Assembly: GCF_900100975.1 (NCBI RefSeq)
Contig: NZ_FNFX01000002.1
Coordinates: 310,001 to 374,000 of the forward strand
DNA from: Methylophilus rhizosphaerae
GTDB taxonomy: Bacteria > Pseudomonadota > Gammaproteobacteria > Burkholderiales > Methylophilaceae
Length of the DNA stretch: 64,000 nt
Direction: 5' to 3'
How positions within the stretch are numbered: the first letter of the stretch is position 1; the number at the start of each line of letters is the position of its first letter. The translations under genes and the position numbers were made by a program. Under the pieces are notes generated by a model. That model had not been told where the DNA came from and ran no database searches. It was given only the letters and a program-made list of their open reading frames with translations. Below are positions 10,458-20,743 of the stretch, in pieces.

Positions 10458-12143
10458 CTAGGCAGATTTCGCCATCACCGCAGGGGCCACGCCACAACGG
10501 TTAACGCCGCTGATAATCGCCTGGATCGAAGCGGTCACGATATTGGCATGCATGCCAACGCCATAACACACCTTGTCCTGGCATACCACCTCAACAAAAG
10601 CACAGGCTGTCGCCTCACCGGCGGAAGTGCTGGCACCCACTGAGCGCTCTTCAAAGCTGCGTACCTGGGCATAGATGCCCATGCCTTGCAGTGCCTGAAT
10701 CGCTGCGTCTACCGGCCCATTACCCTGCCCGCCCAGGACAGCGGGTACGCCATTGATATCCACCGAGATGCGGATAGCCTGACCATCTTCCTGCGATTGC
10801 AGTTGATAGTCATGAAAACGCAGCGGTGAAGCCGATTCAATATAGGTGCGGTTGAACAGTTGCCAGATATCTGCTGCCGTGACTTCACTGCCATGTGCAT
10901 CCGTATATTGTTGCACCACCCCCGAAAACTCCACTTGCAGGCGACGCGGCATCACCACACCGTACTGACTTTCCATCAGGTAGGCTACGCCCCCTTTACC
11001 GGACTGGCTATTCACGCGAATAATCGAATCGTAATTGCGGCCAAGATCCTTGGGGTCGATAGGAAGATAAGGCACATTCCAGTGTGCATCTTCCTGCTGT
11101 ACCGCAAACCCTTTTTTAATCGCATCCTGATGTGAGCCGGAAAATGCCGTAAACACCAGGTCGCCGGCATAGGGATGGCGCGGATGGATATCAATCTGCG
11201 TGCATTCTTCCACCGTACGGCCCACCGCATTCATGTCAGAGAAATCCAGCCCGGGATGCATGCCCTGGGTATACATATTGAGCGCTACGGTCACCAGGTC
11301 AACATTTCCGGTACGCTCGCCATGGCCGAACAGGCAACCTTCGACGCGATCGGCACCGGCCATCACGCCGAATTCAGCTGCAGCTACCGCAGTGCCCCGG
11401 TCATTATGCGGATGCAGGCTGAGAATCACACTGTCGCGGCGTGCAAGATTACGGTGCATCCACTCAATCTGGTCGGCATAGATATTCGGCGTAGCGACTT
11501 CCACCGTCGCCGGGCAATTGATAATGACCTTGCGCGCCGGTGTCGCATCCCAGGCTTCAGTCACGGCATCGCACACCTCTTTGGCAAACTCAAGCTCGGT
11601 TGCGGTAAAGGTTTCCGGGCTGTATTGCATGATGACCTCTGTCTCCGGCATCTCAGCCGCCATGGCTTTGACCAGTTTGACAGATTCCACTGCCATCGCC
11701 TTGACCTCATCCTTGCTCATATTGAATACCACGTCGCGGAAAGTCGGCGAGATCGCATTGTAAATATGCACAATCACCCGCCGCGCACCACGCACTGATG
11801 CCATGGTACGGCGGATCAGGGGCTCGCGTGCCTGGGTGAGTACTTCAATCGTGACATCGGCAGGAATATGATTTCCCTCGATCAACGTACGCACAAAATT
11901 GAAATCCGTTTGCGAAGCAGCAGGAAACGCCACTTCAATCTCTTTAAAGCCGATCTGGCACAGCATCTTGAACATGCGCATTTTTTTCCCGGCATCCATA
12001 GGCTCAAACAGCGATTGGTTACCATCGCGCAGATCAGTACTCATCCAAACCGGTGGCTGACTGATAACCGCATCCGGCCATTGGCGATCAGCAAGATTGA
12101 CTGGCGGAAATGGGCGGTATTTTTGTGAAGGTTGTGCGTGCAT
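10458..12143 (-). CDS. leuA: 2-isopropylmalate synthase
   Basis: 561 residues. LeuA condenses acetyl-CoA with 2-oxoisovalerate, the first committed step of leucine synthesis. The long form of the enzyme is seen: an HMGL-like TIM barrel with STDLRDGNQ (catalytic Arg/metal Asp) and LHPHNDRGTAVAAAE (metal His), then a C-terminal LeuA dimer/regulatory domain (about 430-561) with VSVDINGVPAVLGGQGNGP. The frame is open to an ATG at 12179, but AGGAG six bases before the ATG at 12143 and family length decide for 12143. It diverges from the Lrp-family gene at 12306. Confidence 0.93.
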   Translation of the reverse strand: MHAQPSQKYRPFPPVNLADRQWPDAVISQPPVWMSTDLRDGNQSLFEPMDAGKKMRMFKMLCQIGFKEIEVAFPAASQTDFNFVRTLIEGNHIPADVTIEVLTQAREPLIRRTMASVRGARRVIVHIYNAISPTFRDVVFNMSKDEVKAMAVESVKLVKAMAAEMPETEVIMQYSPETFTATELEFAKEVCDAVTEAWDATPARKVIINCPATVEVATPNIYADQIEWMHRNLARRDSVILSLHPHNDRGTAVAAAEFGVMAGADRVEGCLFGHGERTGNVDLVTVALNMYTQGMHPGLDFSDMNAVGRTVEECTQIDIHPRHPYAGDLVFTAFSGSHQDAIKKGFAVQQEDAHWNVPYLPIDPKDLGRNYDSIIRVNSQSGKGGVAYLMESQYGVVMPRRLQVEFSGVVQQYTDAHGSEVTAADIWQLFNRTYIESASPLRFHDYQLQSQEDGQAIRISVDINGVPAVLGGQGNGPVDAAIQALQGMGIYAQVRSFEERSVGASTSAGEATACAFVEVVCQDKVCYGVGMHANIVTASIQAIISGVNRCGVAPAVMAKSA

Positions 12144-12305
12144 CTCGTGCTCCTGAAAGAATGATTCGATAGAAGACATGATAGAGATTTTATAAAAAAT
12201 ATTATTGCGAATTTTGTTTTATATGCAATTAATAAGAAATTAAATTTCAAATTAATATAATAAGTTGTAATATTATTTCATTATTAAATTAATTATTAAA
12301 AAACC
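12144..12305. promoter_or_regulatory. AT-rich divergent promoter region leuA / Lrp-family regulator
   Basis: 162 bases, extremely AT-rich between 12180 and 12300 (long runs of A/T with many TTAAT and ATTA words), unlike the roughly 52% GC surroundings. Such curved AT-rich DNA between a leucine gene and an Lrp-type regulator is a typical place for Lrp binding. I cannot define individual sites by eye. Confidence 0.5.
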
Positions 12306-12770
12306 ATGAAACTTGACCGTTTTGACAAGGCCATTCTGGACATCCTGCAAACTGACGGCCATATCAGTAATCAGGCGCTGGCGGAACAAATCGGGCTCTC
12401 GCCCGCACCCTGTTTACGCCGCGTCAAGGCGCTGGAACAGGCAGGCCTGATTACCGGTTATCAGGCATTGGTGGATGCCAAAAAACTGGGGCTAACCCTG
12501 ATGGCCTTGATCGGGATTTCCATGGACCAGCATACGCCCGAGCGATTTGCCAATTTTGAAACCAGTATTGTCACCATTCCGGAAGTGCTGGAATGCCTGC
12601 TGATTACCGGCCAGCAATCAGACTACTTATTGAAAGTGGTGATCAGGGATATGGATGATTACCAGCATTTATTGCTGCATAAAATCACTAAAATTGCTGG
12701 CGTCACTGGCGTGCATACCAGTTTCGTCCTGCGCAATGTGATTGCACGGGCCAGACTACCCATTCCGTGA
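12306..12770 (+). CDS. Lrp/AsnC-family transcriptional regulator
   Basis: 154 residues: an N-terminal winged HTH (about 2-60; LDRFDKAILDILQTDG, LAEQIGLSPAPCLRRVKALEQAG) and a C-terminal RAM/AsnC effector domain (about 65-150). These regulators form octamers and sense amino acids. Closest by eye to Lrp/BkdR-like members. It diverges from leuA across 162 AT-rich bases, so autoregulation and control of leuA are the simplest inference; the true effector is unknown. Confidence 0.85.
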   Translation: MKLDRFDKAILDILQTDGHISNQALAEQIGLSPAPCLRRVKALEQAGLITGYQALVDAKKLGLTLMALIGISMDQHTPERFANFETSIVTIPEVLECLLITGQQSDYLLKVVIRDMDDYQHLLLHKITKIAGVTGVHTSFVLRNVIARARLPIP

Positions 12771-12774
12771 AAAT

Positions 12775-12802
12775 AAAAAAGCCATGCGGTGCATGGCTTT
12801 TT
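12775..12802. terminator. bidirectional intrinsic terminator
   Basis: GCCATGC, loop GGT, GCATGGC, with an A-run on the left and a T-run on the right. It lies between the convergent Lrp-family gene and the thioredoxin-like gene and can serve both. Confidence 0.8.
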
Positions 12803-12830
12803 CATCGCACCTAAGTGCTATTTATTTTTC

Positions 12831-13205
12831 TTAATTACTCTTCTTGGCGTCTTCTGCCGCATAATGTTCGCGGACTTGTGTCATATCAAACTCGCGTGCC
12901 CACTTGATGATTTCATCCAGGGCTGGTGCGCCGATCTCGCCTACTTGCGCATGAATGCCCGCGCGTTCGCGAATCACCAGCAAGCCTGGAATCTGCTTCA
13001 CATCAAAATAATCTGAAATTTCAGGATCAGTTTCGGTATTGACCATGCCGAACACAATATCCGGATTTTTGACAGCTGCCGCCTCAAAGGTAGGCGTAAA
13101 TGCCACGCATGGGTCACACCAGGGTGCCCAGAAATCCACAATCACGAAATCGTTGCTTTCAACGGTTTCTTTAAAATTCGCTTTGGTAAGCGTTACAACG
13201 GCCAT
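12831..13205 (-). CDS. thioredoxin-family protein with CDPC active site
   Basis: 124 residues with one thioredoxin fold. The active site reads FWAPWCDPC (near residues 27-35), so the dipeptide between the cysteines is Asp-Pro instead of the Gly-Pro of classical thioredoxin; the cis-Pro loop (KQIPGLLVI) is present. No signal peptide, so cytoplasmic. The start at 13205 is chosen because AGGAAATATC precedes it and the fold begins there; the open frame extends 33 codons further upstream. Probable protein disulfide reductase; partner unknown. Confidence 0.8.
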   Translation of the reverse strand: MAVVTLTKANFKETVESNDFVIVDFWAPWCDPCVAFTPTFEAAAVKNPDIVFGMVNTETDPEISDYFDVKQIPGLLVIRERAGIHAQVGEIGAPALDEIIKWAREFDMTQVREHYAAEDAKKSN

Positions 13206-13386
13206 GATATTTCCTGTTCCAGTAAATGAATTTTTTGTAACGCTATTGTAACAGAGGATAAGATACCTCATGGCAAACAACTGGCCAAGATTAGCCAGTG
13301 TCAACAGCAGGCAAGCGTTTTTCCACGGCTATGTTGTTCCTGGGCTTGTGATACCGCTCTTCTGTTGTATGATAAAGCACCGCTGA

Positions 13387-14109
<723 letters not shown>

Positions 14110-14174
14110 CCGGCATAACCCAATGAAATCACACGGGGCAATTAGTCAATACTCATCACGCACGTCATTAAAGA

Positions 14175-14774
14175 CTAGACGATCCGGTTATCCCAGGCAC
14201 CATTAAAAAACAGTTCGCCTAAGGGTTTGCGGCTACGTGCTGCCAGCTCACGCTCTTTCGCTTCCCCCGTGACACTTTCAATCGGCGCCTGGTAGCCAAC
14301 CGTCACCATCGCCATGATCTGGAAACGCTCGGGCACCTTGAAGGCCTGTCTTGCCTTATCTGCATCAAAGCCGCCCATCTGGTGCGCCATCAAACCCAGT
14401 GCGGTTGCCTGCAGGCAAAGATTCTCCGTCGACGCACCAGTATCATAGGCTGCCCATCTGTTAGGCTTGTCGTTATGCCGGAACAGGGTGTCAGCACAGA
14501 TCAATAACAGCACCGGTGCATTCACCACCCAAGCCTGGTTGCCAGGCACCAGGCAATCAAACGCCGTCTGCCAGGCCTGCATATTGTCGCCCTTGTTACA
14601 GACCACATACCGCCATGGCTCATCCCCAAAACAGGAAGGTGCCCAGCGTGCAGCCTCCAGCAGGCTGATGACTTGCTCCTTGCTGACGGATTGACTGGCA
14701 TCATAAGCACGGCCGCTCCAGCGGTTGGCGATCACTTCATGGATAGCTTCTTGGGTAATGGCTGGTTTTTTCAT
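14175..14774 (-). CDS. nitroreductase-family FMN oxidoreductase
   Basis: 199 residues with the nitroreductase fold: N-terminal NRWSGRAYDAS (FMN phosphate-binding Arg), EAARWAPSCFGDEPWRYVV, and C-terminal VTVGYQAP. Family members reduce nitroaromatics, quinones or other electrophiles with NAD(P)H. The start with GAGG nine bases upstream is 14774; an in-frame GTG at 14789 overlaps the mutS stop. Directly downstream of mutS on the same strand. Substrate unknown. Confidence 0.8.
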   Translation of the reverse strand: MKKPAITQEAIHEVIANRWSGRAYDASQSVSKEQVISLLEAARWAPSCFGDEPWRYVVCNKGDNMQAWQTAFDCLVPGNQAWVVNAPVLLLICADTLFRHNDKPNRWAAYDTGASTENLCLQATALGLMAHQMGGFDADKARQAFKVPERFQIMAMVTVGYQAPIESVTGEAKERELAARSRKPLGELFFNGAWDNRIV

Positions 14775-14785
14775 GGTTTTCATCC

Positions 14786-17332
14786 TCACAATTGTTTCTT
14801 TAAAGCGTACAGTAATTCCAGTGCCTGTTTCGGGGTCAAGTCATCCGGCTGGATGCTTTCCAACGTTGCGACCACCGGATGTAATGGCGGCTCCTCTGGT
14901 ACAGCGCTCGCGGCAACCAGGTCATTCTGTGGTGTTGCGGTCACCGTTTGATTTTCCAGTTGCTGTAATTTCCGCTTGGCCAGTTGTACCACAGATTTGG
15001 GAATACCCGCCAGTTGCGCCACCTGTATACCATAACTCATGGTCGCGGCGCCTTCCTCTACCTTGTGCAGGAACACAATCCCTTGCCCATGCTCCACCGC
15101 ATCCAGGTGCACATTGGCTGCATGTTTGGCTTCATCCACAATGCGTGTCAGCTCAAAGTAGTGCGTGGCAAACAGCGTCAGTGCCTTGTTTTTTTCCAGT
15201 AATTGCCTGGCGACTGCCCACGCCAGGCTTAATCCGTCAAAGGTACTGGTGCCACGCCCAATCTCATCCAGCAAAACCAGGCTGCTCGCACTGGCATTAT
15301 TCAGGATATTGGCGGTTTCCGTCATTTCCACCATAAAGGTGGACCGGCCACCGGCCAGGTCATCCGAAGCCCCAATGCGGGTAAAGATACGGTCAATTTC
15401 GCCAATCACCGCGGATTGTGCCGGCACAAAACTGCCGCAGTAAGCGAGTAACACAATCAGCGCCGTCTGTCGCATAAAGGTCGATTTACCACCCATATTA
15501 GGGCCGGTAATTAACAGCAACTGGCGGTAGGGATTCAGTGTCACATCATTGGCAACATAGGGCTGGGCAATGCTTTCCACCACCGGGTGACGACCATGCT
15601 GGATTTCCAGGCCGATATCCGCACGGAATTCGGGCTGCACATAATTTAATGCCCGTGCACGTTCAGCAAAACAGGCCAGCACATCCAGTGTCGCGACAGC
15701 GATGGCAATACGTTGCAAGGCGGTAATGTGAGGCAGCAATGCTTCCAGCACCTGCTCATACAGCATCTTTTCACGCGCCAGGGCGCGTTCATTGGCACTC
15801 AGTACCTTATCCTCAAATGCCTTGAGTTCCGGCGTAATAAAGCGCTCCACATTTTTCAGGGTCTGGCGGCGACGATATTCTGCAGGTGCGCTATCGGCCT
15901 GCAAACGGCTGATTTCAATATAGAAACCATGTACACTGTTGTATTCCACCTTGAGATTGGCAATGCCGGTACGGGCTTTTTCGGCAGCTTCAAACTGCAA
16001 CAGGAAATCGCCATGATCAGTTTGCAAGGCGCGCAACTCATCCAGCTCGGCATCATAGCCCTGGGCAATCACGCCCCCTTCACGCAAGATGGCAGCAGGT
16101 TCCTGCTGGATCGCCTGCGTCAATAATTGCAAGGCACCTGCCGGCACTTGCAGTTCGGCGAGCAAACTTTGCAACAGTGCAGACTGCACATCAGGCAACG
16201 CCTGCATTAAGGATGGTAATTGCAGCAAACTGTCCCGCAATCCGGACAAATCACGGGGGCGTGCACTTTTGAGCGCCACGCGTGCGGTCATGCGTTCAAT
16301 ATCGCCTATGGGATGCAAAGCCTGCTGCAAGGCACTATCTAATGATTGCTCCAGCAATTGGGCCACTGCCAGGTGACGTTGCTGGATCACCTGCTGGTTG
16401 CGTAATGGATGATGCAGCCAGTGGCGCAGCAAACGTGCACCCATCGCAGTCTGCGTGGAATTCAGCAAGGAATATAAGGTTGGGGTCGCTTCACCACGAA
16501 TCGTGGTATCAATTTCCAGGTTACGCCGGGTGGCTGCATCCAGTTGCAGGTAATGACTGGTCTGCTCCACGCGCAAACCGGCAATATGCGGCAGCGCCGT
16601 GCGCTGGGTATGCTTGACGTAATCCAGCAATGCGCCCGCGGCCATCACCGCCGCAGGCATTTCGCCACAGCCAAATCCTGCCAGATCATGCGTATTGAAT
16701 TGCTGGCTCAGGCTGCGCTGTGCCGACTCCAGGTCAAACTGCCACGGTGCCAACCGTTTTCTGGCACAACGCGCCTGCTGCAATGCGTCAGCCGTATGGT
16801 CCTCTGCCGTCACCAGTTCCGCCGGATGAATACGCTCCAGCTCCTGCGATAAATAGCCCGGAGCAATTTCACTCAACACAAAGTCACCAGAAGCCAGATT
16901 CAGCCGTGCCAGCCCCAGCACACCATCACCCTTGGCGACACACAGCAAAGTATTGTCACGCGTTTCATCGAGTAAAGCGGCATCAGTCAAAGTCCCTGGC
17001 GTGAGGATACGCGTAACCTCACGCGCCACCGGCCCTTTGGAAGTCGCCGGATCACCGACCTGCTCGCAAATGGCAACAGCCTCACCCATTTTGGCCAGCT
17101 TGGCCAGGTATTGTTCGGCGGCATGATAAGGTAGGCCCGCCATCTTGATCGGTTCGCCGTTACTGGCACCGCGTCGCGTCAGCGTGATCCCCAGCAAACG
17201 CGACGCTTTTTCGGCATCCTCGAAAAACAGTTCGTAAAAATCACCCATGCGGTAAAACAACAGCATATCGGGATACTGTGCTTTCAGCGTCAGGTATTGA
17301 CGCATCATGGGGGTGTGGTTTTCGAAGGCCAT
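14786..17332 (-). CDS. mutS: DNA mismatch repair protein MutS
   Basis: 848 residues, the normal bacterial length. The N-terminal mismatch-recognition motif has the Phe-x-Glu site ([12 protein letters not shown]), followed by connector, lever/clamp and the C-terminal ABC ATPase ([14 protein letters not shown] Walker [17 protein letters not shown] Walker [10 protein letters not shown]). The end carries a short MutL/tetramer-related tail. MutS recognises mispairs and recruits MutL. The nitroreductase follows at once on the same strand. Confidence 0.97.
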   Translation of the reverse strand: MAFENHTPMMRQYLTLKAQYPDMLLFYRMGDFYELFFEDAEKASRLLGITLTRRGASNGEPIKMAGLPYHAAEQYLAKLAKMGEAVAICEQVGDPATSKGPVAREVTRILTPGTLTDAALLDETRDNTLLCVAKGDGVLGLARLNLASGDFVLSEIAPGYLSQELERIHPAELVTAEDHTADALQQARCARKRLAPWQFDLESAQRSLSQQFNTHDLAGFGCGEMPAAVMAAGALLDYVKHTQRTALPHIAGLRVEQTSHYLQLDAATRRNLEIDTTIRGEATPTLYSLLNSTQTAMGARLLRHWLHHPLRNQQVIQQRHLAVAQLLEQSLDSALQQALHPIGDIERMTARVALKSARPRDLSGLRDSLLQLPSLMQALPDVQSALLQSLLAELQVPAGALQLLTQAIQQEPAAILREGGVIAQGYDAELDELRALQTDHGDFLLQFEAAEKARTGIANLKVEYNSVHGFYIEISRLQADSAPAEYRRRQTLKNVERFITPELKAFEDKVLSANERALAREKMLYEQVLEALLPHITALQRIAIAVATLDVLACFAERARALNYVQPEFRADIGLEIQHGRHPVVESIAQPYVANDVTLNPYRQLLLITGPNMGGKSTFMRQTALIVLLAYCGSFVPAQSAVIGEIDRIFTRIGASDDLAGGRSTFMVEMTETANILNNASASSLVLLDEIGRGTSTFDGLSLAWAVARQLLEKNKALTLFATHYFELTRIVDEAKHAANVHLDAVEHGQGIVFLHKVEEGAATMSYGIQVAQLAGIPKSVVQLAKRKLQQLENQTVTATPQNDLVAASAVPEEPPLHPVVATLESIQPDDLTPKQALELLYALKKQL

Positions 17333-17666
17333 GCAGAAAAACTTTGATCAGGGTTTTATGGAGTAAATAGCCAGTGCATCTTACAACAAAAGTGGCGTTT
17401 TTTGATGAGAGATTCTTTTTCTCCACACAGAGCAGGGATGATTAAAGAGTTTTATTTTTTTGATTACCTAACCAATATGCAATAGTTTTTCGCTTTGTAA
17501 ATCTAACCTTTGATACCAACGGTATTCATCGGATTGTCCTAGGGCAAAAAGAAACCTCACCCACAATCAAGAAACTTAAGAATACTTTCCCCAATCCATA
17601 CATCACAAAAAAACAAACCCGGATATTTCTATCCGGGTTCATCACATTCACAACAAAGAGAAAAAA
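17333..17666. other. mutS upstream region and suhB downstream region
   Basis: 334 bases without a gene. The right third holds the suhB terminator (listed separately). The rest is upstream of mutS and rather AT-rich; I see no convincing -35/-10 pair and no conserved small ORF. Confidence 0.5.
17605..17639 (-). terminator. intrinsic terminator after suhB
   Basis: Perfect 10-bp stem (AACCCGGATA / TATCCGGGTT) with a four-base loop and, read on the minus strand, a run of seven T. It lies 28 bases past the suhB stop. Confidence 0.85.
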
Positions 17667-18482
17667 TTACATCCCCAGTGTCGGTGTCTTGATCCGCTCC
17701 GTCAAATGCGGTGCAATTACCTGCAACATCTGCCCGAATACTTTCGGGTTAGCTGCCACAATATTACCGGTCCGCAACCAGCTTTCGTTACCCTCAAAGT
17801 CACCTACAATCCCGCCTGCCTCTTGCACCAGCAAGGCACCCGCCGCAATATCCCACGGGGAAAGGTTGATTTCAAAGAAGCCATCGGCAAAACCAGCCGC
17901 CACATAAGCCAGGTCCAGCGCAGCAGAACCGGGACGGCGCAGGCCGGAAGTTTTCTTCGCCATATCGCGGAAGATGCTGATATAGGTTTCAAAGTAACTG
18001 AAATCCTTGAATGGGAAACCTGTGGAAAGCAAAGCCTCCTGCAATTTGGCACGCTGGGTGACACGGATACGGCGATTATTCAGGAACGCGCCGCTACCCT
18101 TGGTTGCGGTAAACAGGTCATTACGCACCGGGTCATAAATAACGGCTTGCGTCAGTACGCCTTTTTCTTGCAGCGCGATGGAGATGCAATAAGCCGGGAA
18201 GTTATGCAGGAAGTTGGTGGTGCCATCCAGCGGGTCGATAATCCAGATGCTATCAGCTTCGGCGTTGGACTTTCCGCTTTCTTCACCATAAAAACCATGT
18301 TTGGGGTAAGCATCCTTGAGCACGTCGATAATCGCTTGCTCGGCATTACGGTCGACTTCACTGACGAAGTCGTTGGTGTCTTTCTGCTCGATTTTTAAAG
18401 CGCCGATGTCCATTGCGGCACGATTGATGATTTTACCTGCTTCACGCGCGGCGCGAATGGCGACATTTAGGGTTGGATGCAT
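17667..18482 (-). CDS. suhB: SuhB, inositol-1-monophosphatase / rRNA-maturation factor
   Basis: 271 residues. The Li-sensitive phosphatase metal site is complete: YGEESGK (Glu), WIIDPLDGTTNFLHNFP (Asp-x-Asp motif 1) and SPWDIAAGALLVQEAGG (motif 2). SuhB hydrolyses inositol phosphates and, in Proteobacteria, binds the Nus antitermination complex during rRNA transcription. The gene diverges from trmJ across about 110 bases, a common arrangement. Confidence 0.95.
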   Translation of the reverse strand: MHPTLNVAIRAAREAGKIINRAAMDIGALKIEQKDTNDFVSEVDRNAEQAIIDVLKDAYPKHGFYGEESGKSNAEADSIWIIDPLDGTTNFLHNFPAYCISIALQEKGVLTQAVIYDPVRNDLFTATKGSGAFLNNRRIRVTQRAKLQEALLSTGFPFKDFSYFETYISIFRDMAKKTSGLRRPGSAALDLAYVAAGFADGFFEINLSPWDIAAGALLVQEAGGIVGDFEGNESWLRTGNIVAANPKVFGQMLQVIAPHLTERIKTPTLGM

Positions 18483-18594
18483 GCTGTGTTTACGGGGATC
18501 AACTGATAAAATAGCATTTTAACGTTTTATCATGCGTTCACAAAATGAAATACTCGCGTACGCGACAGTTTTGTGCCCGCATCCAGCCACCTTC

Positions 18595-19332
18595 ATGACA
18601 GTCATCTTCAACAATATCCGCGTCGTTCTTTGCCAAACCAGCCATCCCGGCAATATCGGTTCCACCGCCCGGGCCATGAAAACCATGGGGCTGAACCGGC
18701 TTTACCTGGTACGCCCCAAACACTTTCCCGATGGCGAAGCAAAATCACTGGCAGTCAATGCCGGCGATGTGCTCGACAACGCGATCGTGACACAAACGCT
18801 GGAAGAAGCGCTGGCAGATTGCCATTTTGTGATCGGCGTCAGCGGCAAAGAGCGCTCGCTGTCACAACAGGTGATGACCGTGCGCGAAGCCGCACAGGAG
18901 GTCAAAACTATTGCCAGCCATAGCCAGGTTGCCTTGGTATTTGGCACCGAGATGAGTGGCCTCAGCAACGCCGAAGCGGACCTGTGCAATCTATTGGCCA
19001 CTATTCCGGCCAACCCGGAATATACCTCGCTGAACCTGGCGCAGGCGGTGCAGATCATGTGTTATGAAATACGCATGGCAGTCACCACCGGCGAACTGCA
19101 CTACCCAGAGAAACCGGTAGAGCTGGCTACACAAGAAGACCTGGAACGCTTTTATGAACATATGCGCGAAGTGCTGGAACATATCGGCTACATCAATCCG
19201 CGCGCACCCAAGAAGCTGTTTGAACGCCTGCGCCGCCTGTATGGCCGCACCCACCTGGAAAAAGAAGAGGTGAATTTGCTGCGCGGGATTCTGACACTGA
19301 GCGTAAACCCGAAAAAACACAGCAAATATTAA
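18595..19332 (+). CDS. trmJ: tRNA (cytidine/uridine-2'-O)-methyltransferase TrmJ
   Basis: 245 residues, SPOUT superfamily. TrmJ methylates the 2'-OH of nucleotide 32 in the tRNA anticodon loop. Visible motifs are FNNIRVVLCQTSHPGNIGST and ARAMKTMGL at the N-terminus and the SAM-binding trefoil knot ALVFGTEMSGLSNAE and YTSLNLAQAVQIMCYE. The ATG at 18595 starts two residues before the conserved block; the frame is open to 18532. Followed by cysE, the order seen in many isc regions. Confidence 0.93.
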   Translation: MTVIFNNIRVVLCQTSHPGNIGSTARAMKTMGLNRLYLVRPKHFPDGEAKSLAVNAGDVLDNAIVTQTLEEALADCHFVIGVSGKERSLSQQVMTVREAAQEVKTIASHSQVALVFGTEMSGLSNAEADLCNLLATIPANPEYTSLNLAQAVQIMCYEIRMAVTTGELHYPEKPVELATQEDLERFYEHMREVLEHIGYINPRAPKKLFERLRRLYGRTHLEKEEVNLLRGILTLSVNPKKHSKY

Positions 19333-19378
19333 TCAGTAAATCGCAGGCTCCAATTTCTGGGGCCATCGCAACTTGTGG

Positions 19379-19384
19379 CATAAT
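19379..19384 (+). promoter_or_regulatory. extended -10 box just before cysE
   Basis: TGTGGCATAAT places a -10-like hexamer with a TG extension six bases before the cysE ATG; a transcript from it would have no room for a ribosome site. No clear -35 box. Confidence 0.4.
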
Positions 19385-19390
19385 GCGCGC

Positions 19391-20125
19391 ATGTTTGATC
19401 ATCTCAAAGAAGATATTTCGATTGTGTTTGACCGCGACCCGGCGGCCCGCACGCATTTCGAGATTCTGACCACCTATCCCGGCGTCCATGCATTGATCCT
19501 GCACCGTTTCAGCCATTGGCTGTGGACGCACCGCATGTACTGGCTAGGACGCTTACTGTCGCATTTCGGCCGCTGGATTACCGGCATTGAAATCCATCCG
19601 GGTGCGGTCATCGGCCACCGCGTGTTTATCGATCACGGCATGGGCGTGGTCATCGGTGAAACGGCGATTATCGGCGATGACTGTACGCTGTACCACGGTG
19701 TGACATTGGGGGGCACCAGCTGGAACAAAGGCAAGCGCCACCCTACCCTGGAGACCGGGGTAGTCATTGGAGCCGGTGCGAAGGTATTAGGCCCGATCAC
19801 CATAGGCAAAAACGCCAAGATCGGCTCGAATGCCGTGGTGGTGAAAGATGTACCGGAAGGCGCAACTGCAGTCGGTATTCCAGCACGTATCCTGGAAGAA
19901 GAAAAAACCAAACAGCGCCAGAGTGCCGCGCAAAAAATGGGCTTCAGTGCCTATGCGGTCGGTAATGATGAAAATGACCCTATGATTAAAGCCATTAACG
20001 GCCTGCTGGATCATGCGCACAAACAGGAAGCGGACATTGCCGACCTGAAAGCGCAACTGGCCAAACTGAGTGATGCCGAAACCGAGTCCGGTGTCGGTGA
20101 TGCTTTCGCCAGAAAGCCTGAATAA
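19391..20125 (+). CDS. cysE: serine O-acetyltransferase CysE
   Basis: 244 residues. It acetylates serine with acetyl-CoA to give O-acetylserine, the acceptor for sulfide in cysteine synthesis. The short N-terminal helical domain is followed by hexapeptide left-handed beta-helix repeats with [31 protein letters not shown] and [19 protein letters not shown] (catalytic His region). It is the shorter CysE type used in isc operons and lies just upstream of iscR. A second, longer acetyltransferase is at 43158. Confidence 0.93.
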   Translation: MFDHLKEDISIVFDRDPAARTHFEILTTYPGVHALILHRFSHWLWTHRMYWLGRLLSHFGRWITGIEIHPGAVIGHRVFIDHGMGVVIGETAIIGDDCTLYHGVTLGGTSWNKGKRHPTLETGVVIGAGAKVLGPITIGKNAKIGSNAVVVKDVPEGATAVGIPARILEEEKTKQRQSAAQKMGFSAYAVGNDENDPMIKAINGLLDHAHKQEADIADLKAQLAKLSDAETESGVGDAFARKPE

Positions 20126-20193
20126 GAGCCATTCTCAATACGATCCTGGAGGCGTCTTTTAGCCATTTGCGACCCCAAGAACTTCCATTATAA

Positions 20194-20218
20194 ATAATTG
20201 ACTAAATTAGTAGGTTAT
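20194..20218. promoter_or_regulatory. IscR type-1 binding site
   Basis: A 25-bp imperfect palindrome with the half-sites ATA..TGACT and TAGT...TAT, close to the known type-1 IscR consensus bound by the [2Fe-2S] form. It overlaps the -35 box of the iscR promoter, so holo-IscR should repress its own operon. Confidence 0.8.
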
Positions 20219-20226
20219 TTTATAAT
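20198..20226 (+). promoter_or_regulatory. sigma-70 promoter of the isc operon
   Basis: TTGACT (20198-20203), a 17-base spacer and TATAAT (20221-20226). It gives a start near 20233, about 23 bases before the iscR ATG. Confidence 0.85.
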
Positions 20227-20255
20227 TTGAGTCTGTTTTAAAAGGTGTCACGCAG

Positions 20256-20726
20256 ATGCGATTAACCACTAAAGGACGTTTTGCCGTCACAGCCATGCTG
20301 GATATTGCCCTCTATGAGGCAGACAAGCCAATCACCCTGGCCGGTATCAGTGAGCGTCAAAGCATCTCCCTCTCCTACTTGGAACAGTTGTTCAGCCGCC
20401 TGCGCAAGCAAGGCCTGGTTTCCAGCGTGCGTGGCCCAGGCGGTGGTTACCGGATTGCCAAGGCGCACCACGAAATTTCAGTGTCTGACATTATCACCGC
20501 CGTGGATGAGCAAATTGATGCTACCCAATGCGGGGGCAACGAAAACTGTCATGAAGAAGGCCGCTGCATGACCCACGAATTGTGGGCCTCCCTTAATGGC
20601 AAGATTCTTGAATACCTGTCCGGCGTGAGCCTGGCCGACATGGTGGAAATGCAAAGGAAAAAAGGTGCGGGCACCGTGCATTTCTCGCCACGCAAATGCG
20701 GCTCCGACGCCACCGTTGCAGCTTAA
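20256..20726 (+). CDS. iscR: iron-sulfur cluster regulator IscR
   Basis: 156 residues, Rrf2 family. The winged HTH (about 1-75, [34 protein letters not shown]) is followed by the cluster-binding loop with Cys92, Cys98, Cys104 and His107, the same numbering as in E. coli IscR. Holo-IscR represses the isc operon through a type-1 site that is visible on the promoter here. First gene of an eight-gene operon; the next start lies 17 bases past its stop. Confidence 0.96.
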   Translation: MRLTTKGRFAVTAMLDIALYEADKPITLAGISERQSISLSYLEQLFSRLRKQGLVSSVRGPGGGYRIAKAHHEISVSDIITAVDEQIDATQCGGNENCHEEGRCMTHELWASLNGKILEYLSGVSLADMVEMQRKKGAGTVHFSPRKCGSDATVAA

Positions 20727-20743
20727 GGTTATTGTTGACTCGC

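Noticed and set aside
11175-11798. 207-codon open frame on the plus strand
   Set aside because: Antisense to leuA, His/Arg-rich without recognisable domains.
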